A program made the position numbers and the translations under genes. From assembly GCA_947085345.1 (NCBI GenBank), contig CAMTWC010000037.1:15086-79085 (forward strand): 64,000 nucleotides of DNA. Direction: 5' to 3'. The notes below the pieces were generated by a model. That model ran no database searches. It saw nothing but the letters and a program-made list of their open reading frames with translations, and was not told where the DNA came from. The DNA comes from Thiobacillus sp947085345 (GTDB lineage: Bacteria; Pseudomonadota; Gammaproteobacteria; Burkholderiales; Thiobacillaceae). Below, piece after piece: positions 43,895 to 52,441 of the stretch (the stretch's first letter is position 1; each line of letters opens with the position of its first letter).

Positions 43895-45113
43895 GCGTGG
43901 CCTCCATCCCGGGTTTGACCAGGCTGCCGTAGACGCCGCGGTAACGCGCCACGCTGGCGGCCCAGTCGCGTTCGGCTTCGACGAACTGGCGGCCGTTTTT
44001 CTTCATGCTGTCCCAGCCCTGCTCGTATTTCAGCAGCGCCACCACCTTGCTGGCGAGATCGCCCACTTCCCCGGCGCGGAACAGCACGCCGGTCTTGCCA
44101 TCGTGGATCAGTTCCTTGTGGCCGCCGACGTCGGACGCGACCATCAGCCGCCCCTGCGCCATCGCCTCCAGCGGTTTCAGCGGGGTGACCAGTTCGGTCA
44201 GCCGCATCGGGTGGCGCGGATACACCAGCACGTCGACCAGGTCGTAATAGCGGTTGACATCGGCATGCGGCACGCGCCCGGTGAACACCACGCGGTCCTT
44301 CAGGTCGAGCGTCATCACCTGCTGTTTCAGGGCCGTGTCCTGTGGCCCGCCGCCGACCAGCAGCAGCTTGACGTCGGGCATCTGCCTGAGGATCGCCGGC
44401 AGCGCGGCGATCAGCAGATCGAGCCCTTCGTAGGCGTAGAACGAGCCGATGAAGCCGAGCACGCGGCTGTTGCCAAGACCGAGTTTCAGCTTCAGTTCGG
44501 CATCGGGCTTGCCGCCCATTTCAAATTTGTCGATGTCGACGGCATTGGAAATGACGGTGATCTTGTTCGGCGCTATGCCGCGCGCGACGAGATCGTTGCG
44601 CAGGCCTTCGCAAATGACGGTGACGGCATCGGCGTTTTTCACCGCCCAGGTTTCCAGCGCGCGGGTGAGCTGGTAGCGCAGGCTGCCTTCCCTGGTGCTG
44701 CCGTGGTCGACCGCAGCGTCCTCCCAGAAGGCGCGGATTTCATAGACGACCGGAATGCCGAGTTTGCGGCCGACGTGGATCGCCGGCACCGCATCGAGCA
44801 CGGGCGAATGGGCGTGAATGACGTCGGGCCGCAGTGTCTTTGCCAAAGCCAGCAGGCGCTTTTCGATTGCGCCCATCACCGCGAACGGCTCGCCGCCGGG
44901 CAGCTTCGCCAGCAGGCCGGTCGGCCTGGGGGTGCGGTAGAAGTGCAGGCCGTCGGCCTCCTCTTCCATCACGGTGCAATTCAATTGCTTTGGGCCAGAC
45001 AGGTGATAGGTATCCCAGCCCATTTTCCGCTGGTTGCGCAGGATGGCGGCACTGCGGAAGGTATAGCCGGAGTGCAGCGGCAGGGTATGGTCGAAGACGT
45101 GGAGGATTTTCAT
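43887..45113 (-). CDS. XrtA-associated glycosyltransferase, family 4 (TIGR04063-like)
   Basis: A 408-residue GT4 enzyme resembling the family always found with XrtA (TIGR04063-like). Motifs are the N-terminal LHVFDHTLPLHSGYTFRS loop, IHAHSPVLDAVPA and GFIGSFYAYEGLDLL. The donor-site region LTELVTPLKPLEAMAQG replaces the usual NEG start of the E-x7-E motif. The start is the ATG at 45113, overlapping the amidotransferase stop as ATGA. A longer frame to 45185 is spurious. Confidence 0.88.
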   Translation of the reverse strand: MKILHVFDHTLPLHSGYTFRSAAILRNQRKMGWDTYHLSGPKQLNCTVMEEEADGLHFYRTPRPTGLLAKLPGGEPFAVMGAIEKRLLALAKTLRPDVIHAHSPVLDAVPAIHVGRKLGIPVVYEIRAFWEDAAVDHGSTREGSLRYQLTRALETWAVKNADAVTVICEGLRNDLVARGIAPNKITVISNAVDIDKFEMGGKPDAELKLKLGLGNSRVLGFIGSFYAYEGLDLLIAALPAILRQMPDVKLLLVGGGPQDTALKQQVMTLDLKDRVVFTGRVPHADVNRYYDLVDVLVYPRHPMRLTELVTPLKPLEAMAQGRLMVASDVGGHKELIHDGKTGVLFRAGEVGDLASKVVALLKYEQGWDSMKKNGRQFVEAERDWAASVARYRGVYGSLVKPGMEATLG

Positions 45114-47029
45114 GCCGCCTGCCTTTCCGTCTCGTCCATGCCCAGCACCTGGCCGAGGAAGGCATCGAACATCAGCACGGTCCACAGGATCACCGAATAA
45201 TCGCGGCGGCCGGACTGGTGCGCTTCGGCCACGTCGCGCAGGAAATCCCGGTTGAACATGCCGGTGGACGCCAGCCGCTCGCCCAGCACGACGCTGCGGA
45301 TGGTGGCGGCGAGCGGGCCGCGGAACCAGGCGGCGAGCGGGACGGAAAAGCCCATTTTCTTGCGGTACAGCACGTCGTTCGGCAGGTAGGGCTCCATCGC
45401 CTTTTTCAGCAGGTATTTGCCTTCGGTGCCGCGCAGCTTGAGATCGACCGGCAGGCCGGAGACCCAGCCCATCAGTTCGTGGTCGAGCAGCGGCTCGCGC
45501 ACTTCCAGCGCATGCGCCATGCTGGCGCGGTCGACCTTGGTGAGGATGTCGCCGACCAGATAGGTTTTCATGTCGAGATACTGCACCAGCGACAGGGGGT
45601 CGTCGGTGGGCGCGACGGCGGCGTGGCGGCGCAGCACTTCCACCGCCTGGTAACCCTGCAGTTCGCGCTTGAAGGACGGCGAGAACAGCTGCATGCGCTG
45701 CGCGTCTGACAGCAGCGAGACGCCGTGGAAATAGCCTTCGACGGTGTCGCGCGCCAGCGCCTCGAAGGTGGTCTTGGCGCGGAACACTTTCGGCGCCCAG
45801 TCGGCCTTGGGATACAGGCGGCCGAGCACGCCGAACAGCGGACGGCGCAGACCAAGCGGAATGACCGAACGCATGCGTTCCTCGTAGCGGAACCAGCGGT
45901 AGCGCCGGTAGCCGGCAAAATGCTCATCGCCGCCGTCGCCGGACAGCGCGACCTTCACGTGCTTGCGCGCCAGTTCGCACACCCGGTAGGTCGGCAGCGC
46001 GGACGAGTCGGCATAGGGCTCGTCGTAGACCCCGGCAAGCTTGCCGACCAGGCTGAAATCGTCGGCGGCGACGGTCTCGACGTGATGCCGGGTGTGGTAG
46101 CGGTCGGCGACCTGCTGGGCGAATTCGATTTCGTTGAAGGCGGGGTCGTCGAAGCCGATCGAGCAGGTGTTCACCGGAGCCGCCGACTGCGTGGCCATCA
46201 TCGCCACCACCGCGCTGGAGTCGACGCCGCCGGACAGGAAGGCACCCAGCGGCACGTCGGCAATCATGCGCAGGCGGATCGATTCCTGCAGGCGTGCGAC
46301 CAGTTCGTCCATCGCGCTGGCCTCGTCCGTAACCTTTACCGGCGTGAACGGCATGTCCCAATACTGCTTCGGCAGCGCGCGCGCCTCGCCGCGCCTGAGT
46401 GTGAGGGTGAAGCCGGGCGGCAGCTTGCAGACGCGCCTGAAAATGGTGCGCGGCTCCGGCACATAGCCGTAGGCGAAATACTCCTCGACCGCGAGCGGGT
46501 CGATGTCGCGCGCCATGCCGGGATGCACCATCAGCGACTTCAGCTCGGAGCCGAAAATGAACTCGCCGCTGTCGAGAAAAGCGTAATACAGCGGCTTGAC
46601 GCCGAAGCGGTCGCGCACCACGAACAGGGTTTCCTGCTTGCGGTCCCACAATGCGAAGGCGAACATGCCGCGGAAGCGCTCGACACAGGCTTCGCCCCAG
46701 GCTTCCCAGGCGTGGACGATGACTTCGGTGTCGGAGTGGGTGCGGAAGGTGTGGCCGAGTTCCATCAGGGATGGCACCAGTTCCTGGAAGTTGTAGATTT
46801 CGCCGTTGAAGACGACGACGACCGAGCCGTCCTCGTTGAACAGCGGCTGCTGGCCGGTGGACAGGTCGATGATGGACAGGCGCCGATGCCCCAGCCCCAC
46901 GCCCGGCTCCAGATGCAGGCCGCCTTCGTCGGGGCCCCGGTGGAACTGGGTTTCGTTCATCCGGTGCAGCAGCTCGCGCGAAATATCGCTGCCTTCTCGG
47001 GTATCGAAAATGCCGGTGATGCCGCACAT
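45110..47029 (-). CDS. XrtA system-associated amidotransferase (asparagine synthase family)
   Basis: A 639-residue asparagine synthase (glutamine-hydrolysing) homologue of the XrtA/PEP-CTERM amidotransferase 1 type. The protein begins MCGITGIF, so the catalytic Cys2 is present after Met removal; RGPDEGG and FNGEIYN follow as in active amidotransferases. The synthase loop FLSGGVDSSAVV and GDGGDEHFAGY are intact. It is the only one of the three asparagine-synthase homologues here with an intact glutaminase. It probably amidates a sugar carboxyl of the polysaccharide. It lies 5 bases after the GT4 gene start region and is coupled to the next GT4. Confidence 0.92.
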   Translation of the reverse strand: MCGITGIFDTREGSDISRELLHRMNETQFHRGPDEGGLHLEPGVGLGHRRLSIIDLSTGQQPLFNEDGSVVVVFNGEIYNFQELVPSLMELGHTFRTHSDTEVIVHAWEAWGEACVERFRGMFAFALWDRKQETLFVVRDRFGVKPLYYAFLDSGEFIFGSELKSLMVHPGMARDIDPLAVEEYFAYGYVPEPRTIFRRVCKLPPGFTLTLRRGEARALPKQYWDMPFTPVKVTDEASAMDELVARLQESIRLRMIADVPLGAFLSGGVDSSAVVAMMATQSAAPVNTCSIGFDDPAFNEIEFAQQVADRYHTRHHVETVAADDFSLVGKLAGVYDEPYADSSALPTYRVCELARKHVKVALSGDGGDEHFAGYRRYRWFRYEERMRSVIPLGLRRPLFGVLGRLYPKADWAPKVFRAKTTFEALARDTVEGYFHGVSLLSDAQRMQLFSPSFKRELQGYQAVEVLRRHAAVAPTDDPLSLVQYLDMKTYLVGDILTKVDRASMAHALEVREPLLDHELMGWVSGLPVDLKLRGTEGKYLLKKAMEPYLPNDVLYRKKMGFSVPLAAWFRGPLAATIRSVVLGERLASTGMFNRDFLRDVAEAHQSGRRDYSVILWTVLMFDAFLGQVLGMDETERQAA

Positions 47030-47034
47030 AGTGG

Positions 47035-48207
47035 TTATCTCGTTCCTGTTTTGTGTCGATTTCCCGCGCTGTCTGACGGCGCCTCGGCGCTTTCGTCCAG
47101 GGTCTCGTCATACACCGCAGCATAGGCCGCGGCCATGGCCGGAATGCTGAAGCGCTGCACCGCCTGCCGCCGTGCGGTTTCACCATGCTCGGCAATGCGC
47201 GCCGGCGTATCCAGATAGAAAAGCAAGGCCTGTACCATCTCGGCCACGTCGCCCGGCGTCACCAGCAGGCCGTTGATGCCATCCTCAACCAGCTCGAGGT
47301 TGCCGCCCACGGCGGTGGCGATCACCGGCAGCCCGCTCGCCAGGGCTTCCAGGATGGTGTTGGAAATGCCTTCGTTTTTGGAGGGCAAAACAAACACGTC
47401 GAGCATCTGCATGATGTCCGCAATGTCGTCGCGCGTGCCCGGCAGCCAGGCCAGATGGGCGAGGCCGGCACCCTGCAGCAGGTCCAGGCAGACCTGGCGC
47501 GCGGGCCCGTCGCCGACGATGGCGAGCCGCGCGCGCATGGCCCGCTCGGGTTGCTGGCGCATCAGCTGGATGAAGGCGCGCGTGAGCAGCGGGTAATCCT
47601 TGACCTCGGCCATGCGCCCGACCGAACCGAACACGATGCTCTCGGGATGGGCGTACTCCGGCCGCGCGCCTTCGCGCGGATGAAATTTCGTGCTGTCGAC
47701 GCCGTTGTAGATCTGGTGCAGCTTGCGCGCCGGCACACCGATGACCTGGTACAGCCAGGATTCGAGATCCCGGCTGACGGCAATGTAGTTCGACACGAGG
47801 GGCCGCGCGGCACGGCGCAGCAGGTTGTATTTCCAGTTGCGGCCGTGGAGATCGAACACGTCGCGTCCATGCTCGCCGTGCACGGTTGCGCGAATGCCGG
47901 CAGCGGCGGCCACGAACTGCGCTTCCAGCGCAGCCAGGTTGCGGGTATGCACCAGGTCGGGCTTGAGGCTGCGCAGCAGTTTCCACAGCTGCACCGCCCA
48001 GCCGGGGCCATGCCCGGGTGCCCGGTGCAGCGCATGGAAATCGACCCGCTGCGCGGTGATCCGGTGGCGGAAACCGCTGTAGTCGGTGAGTGCCACCACG
48101 GTATGCCGATAACGCTCCGGCGGCAGGGTGTTGAACAGGTTGACCATGCCGTTTTCCATGCCGCCGGTGTCGAAGCGGTGGACGATATGCACGATGTGTG
48201 CGGTCAC
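47035..48207 (-). CDS. XrtA-associated glycosyltransferase, family 4 (TIGR03088-like)
   Basis: A 390-residue GT4 enzyme resembling the TIGR03088 family of exosortase A loci. It has IVHRFDTGGMENGMVNL at the N-terminus, VHTRNLAALEAQ and HGEHGRD in the middle, and the donor-site SKNEGISNTILEALASGLP with the E-x7-E motif, then ATAVGGNLELV. Its start overlaps the XrtA stop as ATGA (48204-48207). It is a core gene of XrtA clusters and is expected to add one sugar of the repeat unit. Confidence 0.93.
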   Translation of the reverse strand: MTAHIVHIVHRFDTGGMENGMVNLFNTLPPERYRHTVVALTDYSGFRHRITAQRVDFHALHRAPGHGPGWAVQLWKLLRSLKPDLVHTRNLAALEAQFVAAAAGIRATVHGEHGRDVFDLHGRNWKYNLLRRAARPLVSNYIAVSRDLESWLYQVIGVPARKLHQIYNGVDSTKFHPREGARPEYAHPESIVFGSVGRMAEVKDYPLLTRAFIQLMRQQPERAMRARLAIVGDGPARQVCLDLLQGAGLAHLAWLPGTRDDIADIMQMLDVFVLPSKNEGISNTILEALASGLPVIATAVGGNLELVEDGINGLLVTPGDVAEMVQALLFYLDTPARIAEHGETARRQAVQRFSIPAMAAAYAAVYDETLDESAEAPSDSAGNRHKTGTR

Positions 48208-49751
48208 TGCCCGTCAACCTGGTCGAGCGTATGCCCGATCGCGGGCGCCATGTCGGCGGCGAAGCGCGCCAGGGTCGCGGCGGCGGCCTCGATCGCCGTT
48301 TCCTCGTAGGGGGTGGCGACCAGCACCGAGAGGCCGTCGTCGCGCTTCAGCCGCACGCGGTCGAGCGCGAGCACCAGCTTGGCCTTGTGATCGCTGACCA
48401 CGGGCTGCTGGTTGATCAGGTTCCACTGCCACACCAGCAGGCGCTGACCATCGCTGCCGCGCAGCCTGGCCTGCCGCACCTGCCGCGACTGGCCGCCAAT
48501 CTGGACGCTGACGATGTCTTCGCCGACGTTCGACCACAACGGATCCTTCTGCCGGATCATGAAATTCTGCGAGTTGATGAGTTCGGCGTCCTGGCGCTGG
48601 GTGATGTAGTAGTTCAGTTCCAGCATCACGTTGCGGCCGGCCTGCGCATAGGGCTGGCGCAACTGGCGATCGGCACCGATCCAGTGCGGCACCCAGGCGG
48701 TGAAGGGCTCGGCCGGCTGCCAGCCGCCCTGCGCCTCGACCTGCAGAACGGGCATGTCGGGCAGCGGGCGCGCCTTGAGCCAGCCGGCATAGGCCGGCCA
48801 CAGGCCGGCGACCACCAGCGCGGCCACGGCCACCGGCAGGATCGGCCGCGCCCGGGCGCTGCCTGACGGCGCGGCAACGGGTTCAGGCTGGCTGGGAGCC
48901 GGCTGCTCGTCCTCGCGCCAGAAGCTGCCGATCCAGAACAGCAGCAGCATGACGATGCCGAAGAACACCCACCCGTAAATGTAATGGTCGACGCCGAGCG
49001 CCAGCTTCATGTCGGACAGGTGGGCGATCATCACGATCATGTAGGCGCGCCCGCTGTTGGCGAAGACCGGCACGACAATCGCGGCAATCGAAAACAGCAG
49101 GCGGCGCTTCCACGAGCGATAGGTGAGATAGGCATACAGCACGCCGAGCGTGACCGAGGCGATCAGGTAGCGCAGCCCGGAACAGCCCTCGACCACCGAC
49201 CAGTCGCCACTGGGAATGCTGAAGAACATGCCTTCGCGGTATACCGGGATGCCGGTGGCCTGCAGCATCGCCACAGTGAAATCGGCGGTCACGCCCATCA
49301 GCGGCTGGATCAGGAATTCGCCCAGCGGTACCGCAAACAACAGGAACATCAGGGGGAAAAATGCCGCCCGCACGAAGTTCCAGCCAAGCAGCGTCCACAC
49401 GGCCGCAATCAGCATGAAGATGAAGGCGTATTGCGCAACCACGTTGACGCTGCCGGCGTCGGCCAGCAGCCAGCCGGCGCCGGCACCGGCCAGCAGGATC
49501 AGCCCGCGCAGATCGGGGCGCGGCTGCACCTGCGCGAGTTCATGCCGATTGCGCCAGAGCAGCCAGGCGCTGATGGGGAAGATGAGGTAGCCGTGGGTGA
49601 AGGTTTCCGAGCGATCCCATATTTCGACCATCGAATGGAAGGTCGGCCAGAATACGCCGACCAGAATCAGCAGGACGCCAAGGGTCAGCGCGCCGGACTG
49701 CAGCCATGCGCTGCCCGGGGTGGCTGGGAGGGATTCGGGCAAAGCACTCAT
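48204..49751 (-). CDS. xrtA: Exosortase A with fused EpsI domain
   Basis: XrtA/EpsH (515 residues) is an integral-membrane sorting peptidase that cleaves C-terminal PEP-CTERM signals and probably links the protein to a surface glycan. The catalytic triad is intact: C190 in VVEGCSGLRYL, R235 in NSGRAYMI and H256 in VDHYIYGW. About eight membrane segments lie in the first 300 residues. The C-terminal 200 residues, after another membrane segment, are the fused EpsI domain. The start is the ATG at 49751, overlapping the upstream stop as ATGA; a TTG at 49760 is less likely. No PEP-CTERM substrate is encoded in the window. Confidence 0.97.
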   Translation of the reverse strand: MSALPESLPATPGSAWLQSGALTLGVLLILVGVFWPTFHSMVEIWDRSETFTHGYLIFPISAWLLWRNRHELAQVQPRPDLRGLILLAGAGAGWLLADAGSVNVVAQYAFIFMLIAAVWTLLGWNFVRAAFFPLMFLLFAVPLGEFLIQPLMGVTADFTVAMLQATGIPVYREGMFFSIPSGDWSVVEGCSGLRYLIASVTLGVLYAYLTYRSWKRRLLFSIAAIVVPVFANSGRAYMIVMIAHLSDMKLALGVDHYIYGWVFFGIVMLLLFWIGSFWREDEQPAPSQPEPVAAPSGSARARPILPVAVAALVVAGLWPAYAGWLKARPLPDMPVLQVEAQGGWQPAEPFTAWVPHWIGADRQLRQPYAQAGRNVMLELNYYITQRQDAELINSQNFMIRQKDPLWSNVGEDIVSVQIGGQSRQVRQARLRGSDGQRLLVWQWNLINQQPVVSDHKAKLVLALDRVRLKRDDGLSVLVATPYEETAIEAAAATLARFAADMAPAIGHTLDQVDGQ

Positions 49752-50968
49752 GCGGGGCAAGTCTCCACAACGGGTTGAGCGGCCGGCGCCGGCTCGAACA
49801 GGGGATCGATCATGCCCAGATTGCGGGCCCAGTCGTAATTCGCCAGGATACAGTCGCGCGCCAGCGCAACCGACGAAGCGGTCTGCAATTGGGTCGCCAC
49901 GGCGCGGGCGAAATCGGCTTCGCCCTGCGCCAGGATGAAGTCGCGCCCGGCTTCGGCGCGGATGCCTTCGGCGGCCTGCGCGCTGGCGACGACGGGACGC
50001 GCCATCGCCATCGCTTCGAGCACCTTGTTCTGCACCCCGCGCGCGATGCGCAGGGGGGCCACGGCGCAGGCGGCGTGGGCAAGCCAGGGCCGCACGTCGG
50101 GCACGCCGCCGGTGACGACGACGCCGGGCCGGCGCGCCAGTGTGAGAACGGCATCCGTGGGCCGGCTGCCGACGATGGTGAACTGCGCGCCCGGCACCGC
50201 CTCGCGCACCGCCGGGAAGATGCGCTCGGCAAACCAGGTAACGGCGTCGATATTCGGCCAGTAGTCCATGGCGCCAGTGAACACCACGCCCTGGACATCG
50301 GACGGATAGGGATCCGCGTAGTCGCGCGCAGGTGAAAAATAGTCGGCGTCGACGCCGTTCTCGAACGCGCCGATCTTGTTTCTGGCCTGCGGCACGCGCT
50401 GCTGCAGCAACGCCGCTTCATCCTTCGACACCAGCAGGGTAGCGTCGAAATCCTGCGCCGCCTGCGCTTCCCATTCGGCCAGCTTGCGGCCTTCGCGCGC
50501 ATACACCCACGACAGCGGCCAGCGTTGCGTCGGCGCGTATTGCGTCCATTTGTCGGAATCGACGTCGACCATGTCAATCACGCGGCGGCCAAGATCCGCC
50601 GGCATGAACTGCGCCATCGCCGAGGAGTACGCCAGGCCGCGCGTCACCGTGCCGGAAGCGGCCAGTTCCTTCGCCCAGCTGGCGAGTTCGCGGTTGCGGT
50701 AATACGGCAGCGTCAGCGCCTCGCCGGTCAGCAGGCCGGCGAGGCTCGCCAGTCTGGCACGGCGCGGCTTCAGCGGCAGCAGCCTGATCGACGCGCAATA
50801 CGGCTTCAGGGCATCCTGATATTGCCAGTCGTCGGGATCGTCGACGAAGGCGCCAAGATGGATTTCATAGCGCGCGGCGAGATGCCGCAGCAGGTGATAC
50901 GAGCGGATCTTGTCGCCCTTGTTGGGTGGGAACGGGATGCGGTGGGCAAGAAACAGCAGGCCTTCCAT
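49748..50968 (-). CDS. XrtA-associated sugar transferase (TIGR03087-like)
   Basis: A 406-residue GT-B enzyme resembling the TIGR03087 PEP-CTERM/EpsH1 system sugar transferase. It begins with LAHRIPFPPNKGDKIRSY, has DMVDVDSDKW and FENGVDADYFSP, and a donor region APLRIARGVQNKVLEAMAMA. It is encoded immediately before xrtA and coupled by ATGA. It is a core component found in nearly all XrtA loci, expected to transfer a sugar at the cytoplasmic face of the membrane. Confidence 0.93.
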   Translation of the reverse strand: MEGLLFLAHRIPFPPNKGDKIRSYHLLRHLAARYEIHLGAFVDDPDDWQYQDALKPYCASIRLLPLKPRRARLASLAGLLTGEALTLPYYRNRELASWAKELAASGTVTRGLAYSSAMAQFMPADLGRRVIDMVDVDSDKWTQYAPTQRWPLSWVYAREGRKLAEWEAQAAQDFDATLLVSKDEAALLQQRVPQARNKIGAFENGVDADYFSPARDYADPYPSDVQGVVFTGAMDYWPNIDAVTWFAERIFPAVREAVPGAQFTIVGSRPTDAVLTLARRPGVVVTGGVPDVRPWLAHAACAVAPLRIARGVQNKVLEAMAMARPVVASAQAAEGIRAEAGRDFILAQGEADFARAVATQLQTASSVALARDCILANYDWARNLGMIDPLFEPAPAAQPVVETCPA

Positions 50969-50979
50969 ATTCGCGCCGG

Positions 50980-52047
50980 TTACCCCAGGTTCTTCACGAT
51001 ATGCGGCCCGATCGCATTGGCGAGCGCCAGCGGCATCTTTTTCCAGGCCTGGATGAAGATCCGGTATTTGGGATTGAGCGGATTGATGTCGGGAGCGTCC
51101 CTGTCCTTCACCAGAAAATACTCGTAGTACAGGGGTGTCGGCTCGAAGCCCCAGTTTTTCTTGAAGTCGAACGAACCGGTGCCGCGCTTGCTGCGGCCGA
51201 AGTCGAACACCTTGAGTCCGCGCTCGCAGGCGCGCCGCATCAGGTCCCAGTACATGAAGTCGTTGCCGGCCACCGCGCGCGCGGCGTCGACGCCGCCGCC
51301 GTAATACGGCAGCACTTCGTCACGGAAGTAGAACGACATCACGCTGGCGGTCACCTTGCCGTCCAGGGTGATGGTGAGCACTTCGCAGTCGTCGCCGAAT
51401 TCGTCCTTCAGCAGGTGGAAGAACGTGCGCGAAAAAACCGGCGTGCCGAGCCGGTGCACGCTCGCCGAATAGGCCTCGAAGAAACGCGTGGTGTCGGCAT
51501 CGACCTCGCCGGCGAGTCCCGCCTTGATGCCCTTCCTCACCATCGCACGCTGCTTGCGCGGGATGGCGTTCATGTTGGCCTCGATTTCGGGTTCGATGGC
51601 TTTCTTGAAGGTGACGTACAGGTCCTTGGTCGGCCAGCGGGCGTGCTGCGCGGCCTGGTTGCGGTATTCGAGCGCGCCGACCCGGAGCTTCTGGGCGAGC
51701 GCCTGCGCCGCCTCGTCGAGCGCGCGATACGCGGCGTCGTGGTCGGCGAGGATGCCGCCATAGGCGCAGAACGGCAGCGAGCCCAGGCTGTGGCCGAACA
51801 GCCGGCTTTTGATCTCGGCCAGCGGCAGCACGCCCACCACCTCGCCGCCGCGCTCGGCCAGCAGGAAATGCGTGCGATGGCCAAACGCGTCCTCGATCAC
51901 CCGCTTCCAGCCGGCACGGTGGAAGAAGGTCGCGTCCGGATGCACGTTGACGTAGGCATCCCAGCGTGCGAGGTCGTTCGATTCCAGCGGTCGCACCGTG
52001 ACGTCAGCGGTCATGGCATGGGGCATGGCGAGGGGTTCGGTTTGCAT
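50980..52047 (-). CDS. XrtA-associated FemAB-like GNAT protein
   Basis: A protein of about 355 residues of the FemAB-related GNAT type seen in exosortase A loci (TIGR03019-like). FemAB proteins transfer amino acids from tRNA to peptidoglycan precursors. Here the likely acceptor is a polysaccharide component, with the donor unknown. Supporting stretches are AYGGILADHDAAY, NAIPRKQRAMVRKGIKAG, YYGGGVDAARAVAGNDFMYW and FDFGRSKRGTGSFDFKKNWG. The ATG at 52047 is used; ATGs at 52026 and 52014 are alternatives. The frame upstream of 52047 translates a dispersed repeat and is not coding. Confidence 0.85.
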   Translation of the reverse strand: MQTEPLAMPHAMTADVTVRPLESNDLARWDAYVNVHPDATFFHRAGWKRVIEDAFGHRTHFLLAERGGEVVGVLPLAEIKSRLFGHSLGSLPFCAYGGILADHDAAYRALDEAAQALAQKLRVGALEYRNQAAQHARWPTKDLYVTFKKAIEPEIEANMNAIPRKQRAMVRKGIKAGLAGEVDADTTRFFEAYSASVHRLGTPVFSRTFFHLLKDEFGDDCEVLTITLDGKVTASVMSFYFRDEVLPYYGGGVDAARAVAGNDFMYWDLMRRACERGLKVFDFGRSKRGTGSFDFKKNWGFEPTPLYYEYFLVKDRDAPDINPLNPKYRIFIQAWKKMPLALANAIGPHIVKNLG

Positions 52048-52117
52048 GTTCAATCCACATGCCCTGTTTGGATGCCCGCCAGATTGATCCGGCTCGAACA
52101 AAGCTGGAACGCCATCG

Positions 52118-52241
52118 CACCGGCGAAAGCCGGTGTCCAGTTCATAACACTGGATTCCGGCTTGCGCCCGCAAGGGGCAGGCCGTGGTTGTAAAGCCGCT
52201 GAAGCGGCAACAACCACGCTCCGCCGGAATGACGGATCGAT
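52118..52241. repeat. Dispersed palindromic repeat with internal hairpin
   Basis: The stretch begins with a perfect hairpin (CACCGGC at 52118-52124 with GCCGGTG at 52129-52135, loop GAAA), continues through CTGGATTCCGG, and ends CCGGAATGACGG. These are features of the intergenic repeat widely seen in proteobacteria as GGATTCC...GGAATGACGG. A second hairpin at 52184-52217 (GTGGTTG/CAACCAC outside, GCCGCT/AGCGGC inside) sits in its middle. The whole lies in the 394-base gap between the FemAB-like and deacetylase genes. Confidence 0.7.
52169..52184 (-). promoter_or_regulatory. Possible sigma-54-like promoter inside the repeat
   Basis: On the minus strand CGGCCTGCCCCTTGCG has GG-N10-GC spacing and a -12 of TTGCG. 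The -24 element matches partly (GGCCTG). A transcript would reach the FemAB-like gene after about 110 bases. It lies inside a dispersed repeat, so chance is a real alternative. Confidence 0.2.
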
Positions 52242-52280
52242 ATATTTCCGCGGCGGATCACTGGGGAAGCGCTGATGCAT

Positions 52281-52421
52281 TCCGTCATCGCGAAGCCCGC
52301 AGGGCCGTGGCGATCCAGAGTTCGTTGGCACCGCGGGCGTTCTGGGTCGCCCTAAAGGACTCCGATCCACTAGGTGCTGAAGCACCTGTGGAATCGTATG
52401 CTTCGCGCTGCTCGCAATGAC
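52281..52421. repeat. Second dispersed repeat with partly inverted ends
   Basis: The left end CCGTCATCGCGAAGC and the right end GCTTCGCGCTGCTCGCAATGAC are imperfect inverted copies, typical of the small GTCATTGCGA...TCGCAATGAC elements of bacterial genomes. A small hairpin (AGGTGCT/AGCACCT, 52372-52387) lies near the right end. It completes the 394-base gap; no open frame in it looks like a gene. Confidence 0.65.
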
Positions 52422-52441
52422 AAAGCTTGAATAATCCGGGT

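Noticed and set aside
52048..52173. N-terminal extension of the FemAB-like protein
   Set aside because: The extra residues (CYELDTGFRRCDG) are the usual translation of a dispersed intergenic repeat.
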